The notes under the pieces were generated by a model that was not told the origin of the DNA, ran no database searches, and worked only from the letters and a program-made list of their open reading frames with translations. A program made the position numbers and the translations under genes. From Pohlia nutans (lineage: Eukaryota > Streptophyta > Bryopsida > Bryales > Mniaceae), in the NCBI GenBank assembly GCA_022496805.1, contig CM040104.1:1480650-1544649 (forward strand): DNA of 64,000 nucleotides, written 5' to 3'. Shown here piece by piece: positions 1 to 11,623 of this stretch. Numbering within the stretch: the stretch's first letter is position 1; each line of letters starts with the position of its first letter.

Positions 1-1576
1 CCACAATTGTAGCATCCTCATTGACACTATGCTTGGTATCTCAAATTTGAAGCCCCATTATTCTCCACAGTCAAGCTCCAAATTTGAGTTACTTAACCAA
101 TAAACAACCATCGCAAAATATGTCTACATCTCACAAACACTTAATGTAACACTGACTGCAAAAAGTGAAGTACTCATTCCTGATTGACCATCCATGATTT
201 AAAAGTATCACCTAAATAGTATAAGAGAGAGTACATGAAGTCTTCGTGTTAAATCATGCACTTTGGGACCACCATCAAGGAGATTTTAGATGGCTAACAG
301 GTATTCAAGCAACTAAATGGGTAGTAAGCAAGTGATCAACACAAAATCCAAAACCAAGTGAAAGATATTCATAATTCATGATGGTCCTAATCTTTCACAG
401 AACTCTAAAATAGTGTACACAGAAGAGAAGTAATCAGCATACTCCTCATACTGCCACAGAGAAACAATCTACAGCTGTGGCAAGCTAAACATCTTGCAGC
501 AATTTTTTTCTTTTTATCTCATCTGAATTTAGTGCGCCCAATCATTGTTATTTTATTGTATCCTCTAACTTTATTTTAAAGTTCCTGTATTCACAAAATT
601 GAGTATTCACAACGTTCAGGAATGAGTACTTCACTTTTTTTTGTTAGAGGGAGGCCTATTCAACAATTGGGGTGATGTCTTTCCTTTTGCTTTGAAAATG
701 TGTGACATTATCATCATTGAACGGAAAATAATGCAAAAATGTGCATTATTCAGGGCCTCTTTCTCTCCACAGGAGAATATTTACTCCTGGGTTGCAGCAT
801 TAGCAAGTGTATGCCAAATCCCTTATGCCTCTACCTTATGCCTCAGCAAGCGGCAAGTTTTCTGTGATTTTAGTGTGAGTGTGTTAGCAAGGTTGATGAC
901 AAGGGTACCGATGTGTAGAATGGTGCAGATCAATCATGATGATGGAAAAGAAGAGGCGCTGGAGTGGCTGGACCTTGAACCATACCTGATCGGTAGAGGT
1001 GCAAGGGCACGACCTAGACCCGGATACAAAACCGTGGACGAGCTAGTCTACAAGAATGGAAAGAAGCCTGGCAGGCAAGTGAGAAGACATGACACTGGCT
1101 CAGTGCCAAGTCCCGTGAGATTGTTGCAGTGGGTCCCTGTGGCCTGCCCAGCTGACTATCACCACCTTCAGTCCATCCCCTGGAGTACGGTCTCACCAGT
1201 GGCTGTGAATACTATTCTAGTTGATGCAAGGATAACCGAGATTAACTTTGGGATTTTTGGCCACTACACACCTGAACATGTAATTTTATAGCAGTCAGGG
1301 CTCTTGCCAGTCCCATGAAATCTTCTACAGTCCATTAAGGTGTTGTCCACCATATCATGTTGAGATGTTGAAACCATGGATGCTAAGAACTGGAAGTGGC
1401 AAGACCAATTTCTCAAAATTGATGATTTCTCAAAATTAATGCCTAGAGTACACATTTTAAAAGAAAACCCACCCAAAAAGAATAACTATAGGCTGTTCTC
1501 AACAAGATACTCAACGCTTTGCTACTCAAGAAGATTAAAATGCACGTCTTGAGTAGACTAGTCTGGTATGCCGAAA
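1..1576. other. intergenic, no supported gene
   Basis: This stretch lies downstream of RPL23, which is read leftward. It is mostly AT-rich. A more GC-balanced patch at about 930-1210 contains an open frame of about 100 codons, but I recognise no family in it and see no convincing splice partners. No RNA gene or clear repeat was seen. Confidence 0.5.
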
Positions 1577-2755
<1,179 letters not shown>

Positions 2756-3999
2756 GACGGCAAACAAGAAGAGACCGCGAGCAATGAATTCGCAATCGAA
2801 GAGAACTTCGATGGCCAGGGTCGTCACTCATATACACTGCCTGAAGCCCTAACCCTAACAGTGAGAGGAAGAAAACGGATGAATGAAAACGATATTCATC
2901 GACCGGGGCATCATGTGATGCCCTCGACCAGGTCCGACGTGGAGTCGTAATTATCTGATCTGGCAGCTCCATGCACGGTGACGTGGAGGCGACGCCGTCT
3001 TCGGAGGCCGACTCGCCTGCCTTGTCCCAGGCAAGGAGGAGGCTGGGGCCGTTGAGTTACGTTTGGCGAGTAGAGAAAACGCCCGCAATCGATCCATGTG
3101 CACGCTAGCCAGAAGCGCAATCCGATCCTGCTCTCGCCTGGAGCTCCTCAGCTTGGGATTGGGGAGAATTGAAGCTTTATACTGCGCCATTTGAGCCCGC
3201 GGAGCTTGCGTTTGCAGTTAGTAGTGATTCTTCAAGGTAAGGTACACTTTCTGTTCTCGGGTGAGTAGCTTAGCGTCTTCTGTTTGAGCTTTTAGGTTTT
3301 TGCAGGGATTGTTTGGCCAGCTCAAATGAGAGATATCGTGGGCACTCTGGCGTGCAGCTGCTAGTTTTGGGTGCATGGAACTATTCGTATTTTAGGTCAT
3401 GGGTAAGAATGCATAATTCATTTTTGTCGTGGACGTTGTTTGATTGAACCAAGTCTCGCTGTTACTGATTTCTTTGATCGATTTCCGTGTTAGGAGCGAT
3501 ATCAGTTGCGTCCAGACTGTTGAATTTTCCTCGAAGCTTCGGTGTTGAAATTTCGTGTCTGTGTTAATGGGACGTTTGTGTGGTCGCGTAGAAACCCTAG
3601 CATTTCGAAAGTATTATTGCAACCAAAGATATATGGTTCATGATTTCGGCAAAGGTTTTCGTATTCAAGGGAGAGGATGACGATGATGATGTTTCGCCCG
3701 TATTTTATCCAGTCCATTCGCTATGGGTTATCTTGAGATATAGGGCGACGCGGTGGGAGATCTCGTACTCCTGATCCTGCGGTAGATTCGAGTCCTGATG
3801 TCAACGCTTGGCAATTGCAGAGCAACGCCAGGCCAGGTTTGATCATCCACAATGGAGGAGGTCGTGGAGGGTTTATAGGACGAGAACAACCTGAAAGAAG
3901 AGGGGAAGAGAGAGAGATAGAGAGCTGCGAGGGATTGTGCGGGCGCGGTGCTGGGAAGCAACAGTGGGGGAGAGATAGGGTGTGGAAGAGGTGGCCACG
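2756..3999. promoter_or_regulatory. divergent promoter / 5'UTR region between RPL23 and WD40 gene
   Basis: The two start codons face away from each other 1.2 kb apart. The half nearest RPL23 is GC-richer. A candidate 5'UTR exon of the WD40 gene ends at about 3237 with a donor-like AAG|GTAAGG, so the WD40 leader is probably spliced. A purine-rich run (GAGAGAGATAGAGAG) lies at about 3910. No other gene is supported here. Confidence 0.4.
2847..2858. promoter_or_regulatory. telobox-like motif upstream of RPL23
   Basis: The motif CCCTAACCCTAA lies about 90 bases upstream of the RPL23 start codon. AAACCCTAA-type teloboxes are a known feature of plant ribosomal-protein and translation-gene promoters. 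The match and location are seen; the regulatory role is inferred. Confidence 0.55.
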
Positions 4000-6900
4000 A
4001 TGGGGTTTACGCAGATACCGGAGCAGGTGCAGCGGGGCCGGAACAGAGCGGTGCTGAGCCTGGACAAGAGTGAACTCACGCAAACCATCAACGTGCTGCA
4101 GAACGTGGTCACGCATCTGAACGCCCACCCGAACGCGTTGCCCAAATTCCACCCAACGGGGGCCGGCAATGCGTCGTCGATTCCGGACTTTCTGACCACG
4201 AGGATTTCCGCTCCGAGCAGGCAGTCGTCCATTGCGCCCGTGACGGTGATCACGCCCTCCGTGGCCGCTCTGCAGCAACGCCTGGGACTGGACTTAGGCT
4301 CCGGCTTGGGGTTGGGTCCCGTCGGCACCTTCTCCACCGAGAGCACGCGCTACAACGACAATGGCTCCCTTTCCACCAACCCCTTCTCGTCGGCTATGTC
4401 GTCGGCAATGTCGTCGTCGTCGTCAATGCTGGCCATTCCGCCCATCGGGCCGTCTCGCCCGGGCCCCATAGGGCGCCCTCGCAGCCCCTTAACCACCACC
4501 CACACCCCCTCCATGCAGGGCCCGTTACCGGGGTTGCAATCGCAGTTCGGGCAGCTGGGCTTCCGAGATGGGTCTGGCGGTGCTCTTGATGTTGGCTCTC
4601 TCACTCTTGGCCACTCGGGGCTTCCGCCAGTTCGTGTGTCTACCGGCCAGGTCGGTGCTCTCTCTCTTCCCCCTTTCCTTCCCTCTTGTCCTTTCCTTCC
4701 CTTCCCTTTGCAGTCTTGCATGTCAGCTTTTCGTTTCCATAACGGAGGTTTCATCTTTTCTTGGGGCAGACTGCTGGATCCAATGGTGGGCATAGTCATA
4801 GTCATTCCATGCCAGGAGCATCTGACCCTGGTCTTGGATTGGACCGACCCAACGACTCTGCCAGAAACGGTGCTGCATTCCAAAACCAGCAACATGTTGG
4901 TGGAGGCTCTAGTTTCTCTCAAGGGCGACCTGGGACTCCCGGAACTCCGCAAGGGAACCGGACCCCGACCTCTGGAGCTCACCAGCAAGGAACCATTGGA
5001 CCTAGTTTTGCACAAGGCAGACCGGGGACTCCTGGAACCCCTCAAGGTAGTCGGACTCCTACAGCTGCAGCGCACCAACAAGGACCAATTGGACCGTTCA
5101 TTCGGCAGCAATCAGGCAATCAGTCTCGACCAGAGGTACTCCTCTATGTTTTCTATTTAGTAGGCTGCCTCCTATATCATGTGGAAACAATAATGCTGTA
5201 GAATGCTTTCTTTTGGCCTTTGCAGGGTCCTATCTAACACTTCGATTTGGATTGAGGTTTTATTTTGAGAGTACCTTATCTGTATTTTCTGTTAGAGATA
5301 TTTTCTTCTCATGAAGTGCCGCACATTTCCGACCTTCTGTGAAGTGTCCTTCCTGCTACTCTTGTGGGGCACTTTCTGTGGTTCCCACTCTCCTTTTTCA
5401 TTTTTACCACGTTTACTTTGTATGCCAGACTCCTAAAGCACAAGCAGGAGGCCAGCCAGGAACTGGTGGAGTACGTCGGGTGCCAGAGGCAACAAGTTCA
5501 TGGAAGGGACGTTGGACCACGGCTGTAACCGAGCACAATCGTGAGGTCGTAAATGTGATGTTGTATGCGGCCGAATTGGATGGGCTAGTGGGCGAAGAGG
5601 TCCATACTGGCTGGCTTATTAGCTCCTCTAAGAAACTTTTGAATCTTTGGGAATGCTGTGGCTATTCCAGGACTTCAGAACCTGCTCTTCAGGTATTGCT
5701 GTGGCATTTAACTTTTTGCCCACTTCATCACATGCTCTTTCTGCTAATTGCACACAAAGAGATTTTTTAATTATTAAATTTGGGCCCATTTTTATTTGGG
5801 CAAGTTGACCAGGCACCTAGTTTTACATGATGGTTTTTGGTGAGGGTCTCTGTGGTAGTTGGTAAGCATGTGCTCTGGAGTCTTGCTCGCCTGTATGGCA
5901 GGTGATGCACTCGCAAACAACGGAATTCACGATGGAGGCAATGGACATTGATACCAACGCGAAAATGCTATTATCTTTATCTGTCCATCCCCGGGATTCA
6001 GGATTTGTAATTGCTCTACACAGCCTTGCAGGAGAATCCTTTTTCAACTACAAGGTAAGTAATGACCGTCTCTTTCTCTTGTGTTTAAGTCTTACAAAAT
6101 AATGAAATGAATTTGTACAGCCTACGTAGTTTCCTTCTAGAGGAGGGAAAAATAGTTGTGTTTTCCTCTCCTGTTGTCCTCCTTAATAATGGTTTTTGGT
6201 CTGTAGGGCTCAATTCGAATTCCCGACACGGGTATCACAGCCCTACGAAAGCAGGCTCCCACTGGACTAAAATTACTGCACGTGGTGTCGTTACAACCGC
6301 TGGGTGGGCCACTGAAAACCTCGGTGGCAACAGCCCTCAACGGGGATGTTATGGTGTATGATTTGTCAGCAGCAACAGCAGCGCCAACAGCTGCAGTGGC
6401 TCCAAAAGCGTACTGGAAAGCCCATGACACACCAATCTCCAGCCTGCATCGGAGCTCTTTTGCACCGGCACTACTAACAGGTCAGAAGTAAGTTAAAGTA
6501 TTTGCATTAGAGTCAGGAGTGTGGGTGGGAGCTTGAACCCTCGGAGGGAGGGAGGGAGGGTTGACAAGGTCGGTTGGGTTGGGTGCTGGCTGGCACTAAC
6601 GGAGGGAGGGGCGGGGTCGGGGGCTTAATGGATTGGCAGGTGCGAGTGATGGATTAGTGCGGCTGTGGGACTTGAAGACAAAGCCATCGGCGCCAGTGAG
6701 GCAATTTGCGCACCCGAGCTCGAAAGCCATCACGGGGCTGAACATGGTGGACGCGAATACAGTGAGCACAGGAAGTGTGGATTCGGCCATCTTCCTGTGG
6801 GACATCAGGAACAGCGCCACGCCGGTGTTCCAAGTCATTCCGGATACGAAGCCTGTGGTGCAGATGGCCGCCAGCCCCAAGCAAGAAGCTCTGGCCGTGA

Positions 6901-7094
6901 CCACCAGGAAAGGATTGTATTGTTTAGAGCTGTCGGGTCCGGGTGGTGTGAACTCCGTCTTGTCCCCTCTCACCCCACTTCCCCCGGCGGGGCCGTGCAC
7001 TGACATGAAGTGGAATGCCAAGACCCGCCAGATCTATTGCTCCGGTGTAGATGGCGCTATCAGCGTCTTTGGAAAAGTTTCTAACTCCTATTAG
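4000..7094 (+). CDS. WD40-repeat protein with long low-complexity N-terminus
   Basis: Exons are 4000-4650, 4770-5135, 5429-5692, 5902-6054, 6207-6480 and 6640-7094; phases close to 720 residues. The start ATG is in a good plant context (CCACGATGG). Residues 1-340 are Ser/Gly/Pro-rich and probably disordered, beginning with a short helix-like segment (ELTQTINVLQNVVTHLN). They contain two tandem copies of a 31-residue unit around GRPGTPGTPQG. From about residue 350 the protein looks like a beta-propeller, with repeat ends such as LLNLWE, DVMVYDLS, GLVRLWDLK and SAIFLWDIR. WD40 proteins act as interaction scaffolds; I cannot assign this one to a named complex. The donor at 6481 (ACAG|GTCAGA) was chosen over the nearby AA|GTAAGT because only the former keeps the frame into GASDGLVRLWD. 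Confidence 0.8.
4909..5094 (+). repeat. 93-bp coding tandem duplication, 2 copies
   Basis: Two adjacent copies of a 93-base unit within exon 2 of the WD40 gene encode the repeated peptide SF(S/A)QGRPGTPGTPQG followed by (N/S)RTPT, an AHQQG block and IGP. The unit length is a multiple of three, so the frame is kept. Many third positions differ, so the duplication is not recent. Confidence 0.8.
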
Positions 7095-7166
7095 AATTCA
7101 TTCTTTTTCACTCTTCAACCATTGCCTGCTCATCAATCTCCGTCATCTGATCGATCCGTCGATCCA

Positions 7167-7188
7167 TTGATTGATTGATTGATTGATT
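7167..7188. repeat. GATT/TGAT microsatellite
   Basis: A short run of the tetramer TGAT/GATT lies just downstream of the WD40 stop codon. No function is suggested. Confidence 0.7.
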
Positions 7189-7967
7189 ACCGGTATTACC
7201 CATATTCAGCCTTGGGCCCTGCTTTCTTTGATCCTCCACGCTCTTGCTCCATGCTCTTGTTTTTGCATATTCTACGCTTGTGAATTTGTATGCACGTGTA
7301 CTGTACTGTACAGCACCCTCCTATAAGTATCGGTCACTTCCGAAATTGATGCAGAAACTAGACAGCCAAAAAAATACCAAATGGCACTGCTTATTCAAAA
7401 ATCCTTCAATTCATGAATCGTAAAGTGTATTGGAGAGATGATAGAGTCTAAGTTTGCAAAATGAAAGAACATGTTTTCACACGAATAAAGCTTTTGAGTA
7501 CAATGTCTACTACTACCACATGAATTGATTACAGCCTCCTTATGCAAAGGCATACTAACAATGAGCTTTCAAAACACAGCTCCAAAACATAAAACTTTAG
7601 ACAATTGTTACTTGTTACTTGATACATATTACTTTTTACTTTTTACTTTTTACTTTTTGCTTTTGTTTCTATTTTGTGATCATAGAGTTTGTACTTAATA
7701 GAGGGCATCAAGAATAGCACACGCAAGCATGGTTTTGATGGATTGGTGGCTCTTTGGGCCAGAGTTACTCTCTCTATGGGCGTGTTTGCAATTACCTGAA
7801 TCTCTAGAAACATACACCTGAAGTCTAAAAACTCCAAAAATATAATTTGAAAGCAATATCCACAAGAACCTATTTTTGCTTCATATACAATTCATCCTTG
7901 TTTACTTTGTACTATTGTGAGCATTATAAAAATTATTGTATAGTGATCCCCTTGTGCATCCAACTTC
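7189..7967. other. 3' flank of WD40 gene, AT-rich, no gene seen
   Basis: This AT-rich stretch probably includes the 3'UTR of the WD40 gene (an AATAAA-like signal lies near 7484). A run of TACTTTT repeats occurs at about 7630-7655. I see no coding potential. Confidence 0.5.
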
Positions 7968-7970
7968 TAA

Positions 7971-8340
7971 GGGCCGCTTCACACTATGGCCATCCAAGTT
8001 GAGAGGCCGTGGGATTGAGTGGAAAAACTTTGTTGAGAGTCCAAAAAAATGGGTTGAAATTAAACAATAAAATATAGTTTTGATTTTTTATGAAAAAATG
8101 AAAAAAAACCGACGGCCTCTCGACCATAGTTTGGGTTTTTATTCCTGTTCGACCCAAACTTCCTTCAAGAGTCTGTCAACCTTGGTCAAAAAGTGTTGCC
8201 ATGTAGGCATTTTGAAGGACGACGGCCTTTGGACTTGGCCTCTAGTGTGAAGGGTTGAGAGGCCAAATTCTTGGTTTCTTGCAATCTGATTGGTGGAAAT
8301 TGACGGCCTCTCGACCTTCAGTCATAGTGTGAAGCGGCCC
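7971..8340. mobile_element. Tourist/Harbinger-like MITE with TAA duplication
   Basis: This is a 370-base element with terminal inverted repeats starting GGGCCGCTTCACACTATG on both strands. It is flanked by TAA at 7968-7970 and TAA at 8341-8343. The inverted repeat continues imperfectly through a GTTGAGAGGCCG / CGGCCTCTCGACC pair, and further copies of the GAGAGGCC motif occur inside. A three-base TAA/TWA duplication with GGG-starting ends is typical of PIF/Harbinger MITEs. No coding sequence is present, so it needs a transposase from elsewhere. Confidence 0.85.
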
Positions 8341-8343
8341 TAA

Positions 8344-8927
8344 TTCTCAAAATTGTGCACACAATGAGCAAATTTCAAAATTTCTGTAAAATGTGATAGT
8401 ATGGTGACAGTAGACCTGTGAAGGTTGCATGCAACGAGAGATTGGCACCGCACTTCCACGCTTATAGGGGTTGCCGTTACAAACCTTGTGCCACGGGAAT
8501 GACACCCGCCTCCGCAACGGTACTTCGTCACAGTCCACTTCACTTAAGTTATGGCGCCAAAGTGACGAGCCTGACCCATGGGCATGGGCGCCCGTCATCA
8601 ACGCGTTGGCAACGCAAATCAATGGCTGGCCAGGTCCGTGAGGCTAACTGTCGGTGAGGCTGTCAGGGTTGATAAAAGCATTTCGGCCTTCACTTGCGCC
8701 GTGTGTGTGTGTGAGAGAGAGAGAAAAAAAAAGAGAGAAAAGAAAAGAGTGAGTGAGATACAGAATCCAACCCTGTGTATGCTTCCCCGTGGCCATGGAA
8801 TCTACTCCCCGGTGAGGACACATTTCGCGATCGGGCCGGACTCGAATTCAATCGGACGGACGGACGGACGTGCTATTTGACCTCTAATTGTAGATGCTCA
8901 GACATTATACCTCCACAGAAGAAATCA
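8344..8927. promoter_or_regulatory. upstream region of the signal-peptide gene
   Basis: This stretch separates the MITE from the gene starting at 8928. It is GC-richer from about 8420 to 8660. A GT/GA microsatellite (GTGTGTGTGTGTGAGAGAGAG type) lies at about 8701-8730 and a GGAC repeat at about 8856-8869. It probably holds promoter and 5'UTR. No gene is supported. Confidence 0.4.
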
Positions 8928-11623
8928 ATGCTTGCACTTAAGCATTACGTAGCAGTATGTTTTCTGCTGTTTCTGCCTCCGATCATTCCAGCCTCCGAGC
9001 CGGGAACTGGATATGAATTGGTGGACAGACGCACTGAAGATCAACACATTTCTCTGCATTCTGACCGTCTGCTCATGTACGGGTAAGAATCATATAATTT
9101 CTCCGCACCAAATCTCTGCAACCCGATGTTGTTAACTCTGCAATACAGTAATTCCAGTCATGTGTTTTGTGAGACTACTGATTGCCATTAGCAGCCTAGT
9201 AGTAGTTATTCTTGTTGCACATCCATTGTTTCGACAGTGAGAGCTTTCTTCATTATTTACAGAGACTCTTACTGCGACAATTGAGGGCGCCCTGCACAAT
9301 TCTTTTGCTTTTGAAGATCGTTGAATGATTTGTATCGACGATTGTTGACTGATCGATAAACAAAGCATATCTTGGTCTGATTGGCAATCGTGTTGAGTCC
9401 ATTACAGGGAAGTTAAGAAGGAAATACACATACATCGAATTTTCTAAGAAACATAATTCGCCGGCTACCGCAGCCTTTAAGTGTGCGTTGTATTCTTGCG
9501 TAGGGCAATACAGCTGAGCACATCAGCTTGGAGGGATAAGGACTGCATGCTGGACGTTATTGTAGAAATCGGTGAAAACGTAAGTTGGACATTTATTTTT
9601 CATCTTCTTGATTACGAGGTTTATATTTATTTCTGGTTAAATTTATTGCTATTGTTCAATTTCTCTGCGTCTTACTATGTCTCCCTTTCACTCTGGTTTA
9701 TCCCTCTCTTTCGTTTTGGCAGACCTGGAAGCAACAGCTGAATTCCAGTTCATTTGCATTCCAAGTACCGGTTAGATCCTTTGGTGGCATGATCGGAATC
9801 ATTTCTATAAATGAGCATGAAGGCAAGAGGCACAGGCTTTGGAGCCACTTCTTTGTTGTTCAAGGTACATAAAATTCAAACCTACCTCAGTCGCGACATC
9901 AATTCCATGCAATGAGACATGACTTGTTTGGTAGTTGTGGTAGAGCACTGTTTTAGTATTCTTCGAAATTTAACTTGCAGATGAGAGATGAGAAGCTGTC
10001 AAACTAGCGTCCAAAATTGAGATATTTCGGTGAATCACCACCTAGGCCTTATGAGGAGTATTGATCGGGACTAGTGGGAGGAATATGAGGAATGATTATA
10101 AACGTACGGCCATGGCTGGAACAGACCTAGGAGTGCAACGTCTTGATGCAACTTTATCTGGAGACTGTACAAGAATAACAAATCCAGGTCAGTCCAGATT
10201 CCTACTTGCATCCACCTTCACTTTATAGCCAAGCTAATGTTTGCAAAATTCTGGTGTTGATCAAGCTTCAATTTAGATTCCTAAAATAAAGAAAAGGGAA
10301 TGGTCTGTGCACTGGGATTCTATTCTAACGTTAAACCTTGTGCAATCGCAAAACTGGAAAGCTTATATGAACGGTTTACAAGGACATAACATGTTGATTT
10401 ACTTATAGCTTCACCTGACAGTTAGTGTTCATCGCTTGACGTGCTCTTCAGGAAGTTCATTGATCCCATGGATCCCCGTTATGTGTCCTTTCCTGAGCGG
10501 GATGGAAAAACCCGGCAGCCTGCTGCTTTTCACGAGGCCATTGACTGATGTAACTTTGGTGTGCCCTGTACTTTTGAGTAATGGGGACAATATTTGCATC
10601 ATCACGGGAGCCTTAGGTATGTAGTGCTCCAGCTCTTCCGACGCATTTTTTTTTCTATTCGTGACTTGGAACTTATCAGTAATTCTAAGTCAAACCATCG
10701 GACAAAGCATTTTTCTGTTCATTTAAAAAAAAAAATCCTGGACAAGAGCACCACATATAAGCGATGTAACGTGTGCTGCATGTCTAGAGATATATCCTAC
10801 AACAACAGATGAGCGTAAAGCGTATTTAGGAATATGGGCATTCCTGGAGAATTTGAGGCTCTACATCCGTGATCGACTGAGAATTTCTGGAGAAAGTTCG
10901 GATTGGCACCTCGTATTTGGTGTTTATCTCCTGGAACCGTGGCACTTCTATTGTCTTGGACTTTTCTATCTGTTCCTCCATACGAGTATCTGGCTTCTGA
11001 GAATCTTGGAGAGCGCAAGGACAGCCGCTCTGTCCAAGTTGGAGCCTCCAGTTACAGGTTCATCCTCATTGCTTGTTTCTCAATGCTTGTTACATTACTG
11101 TGAGCTAGACGCTTATGGAATGGTTGCAGAGTGTTGTTCGCCGCGCAACTCTAGGTTTTGGAAATTTGTATTTTTGAAATTTGTATCTTGCAGGATATTC
11201 CCCAAAAACCGAATCAATTAGGTACATTTAAAATTCTTGATCAGTACTATTCCGCCCTGCTAGCTTGCCAATCTGCTATCTGCAAAATGAAAGCTGAGAC
11301 GCTCTATCATCGTTATTATGTGATCAGCTGACGATTGTCCGCCACATATCCTCGGTCGGAAGCTTCATTCAAGCTGTCCCAGCTCCGATACGAGCCTTTC
11401 TGGCCTTTCAAGACAAGGCTTGATGCTCTCCGGTAATGACATATTGCTGCATGACTCGTGGGGAGCTGACGCACATCAGTATTACTTCAATTGCACGGCT
11501 CGGGGCACCGCTCAAAGCCGATCATTCAGTGATCTGCTGGAACTGGACAGTGATCATTCAGTAAACTCCGAGAGATGGAGCAGGGACAGAAATGGCCGTC
11601 TCATCCGGCATCGCCCCTTTTAG
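8928..11623 (+). CDS. unrecognised signal-peptide protein with a membrane segment
   Basis: Proposed exons are 8928-9082, 9504-9579, 9723-9864, 10452-10616, 10809-11099 and 11328-11623; phases close to 374 residues. The N-terminus (MLALKHYVAVCFLLFLPPII, then PASEPG) is a classic signal peptide, so the protein should enter the secretory pathway. A predicted extracytoplasmic region of about 200 residues follows, then a hydrophobic stretch around HFYCLGLFYLFLHTSIWLL and a polar tail rich in Ser/Arg/Asp. I do not recognise the family. The last two exons are less certain: another frame of exon 5 encodes a hydrophobic C-terminus (SSYRFILIACFSMLVTLL) that could also be the true end, for example as a membrane anchor. 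Confidence 0.55.

Noticed and set aside
641..1291. 216-codon open frame on the + strand
   Set aside because: No recognisable family, mixed composition, and no splice partners. It could be a decayed mobile-element piece, but I cannot support it as a gene.
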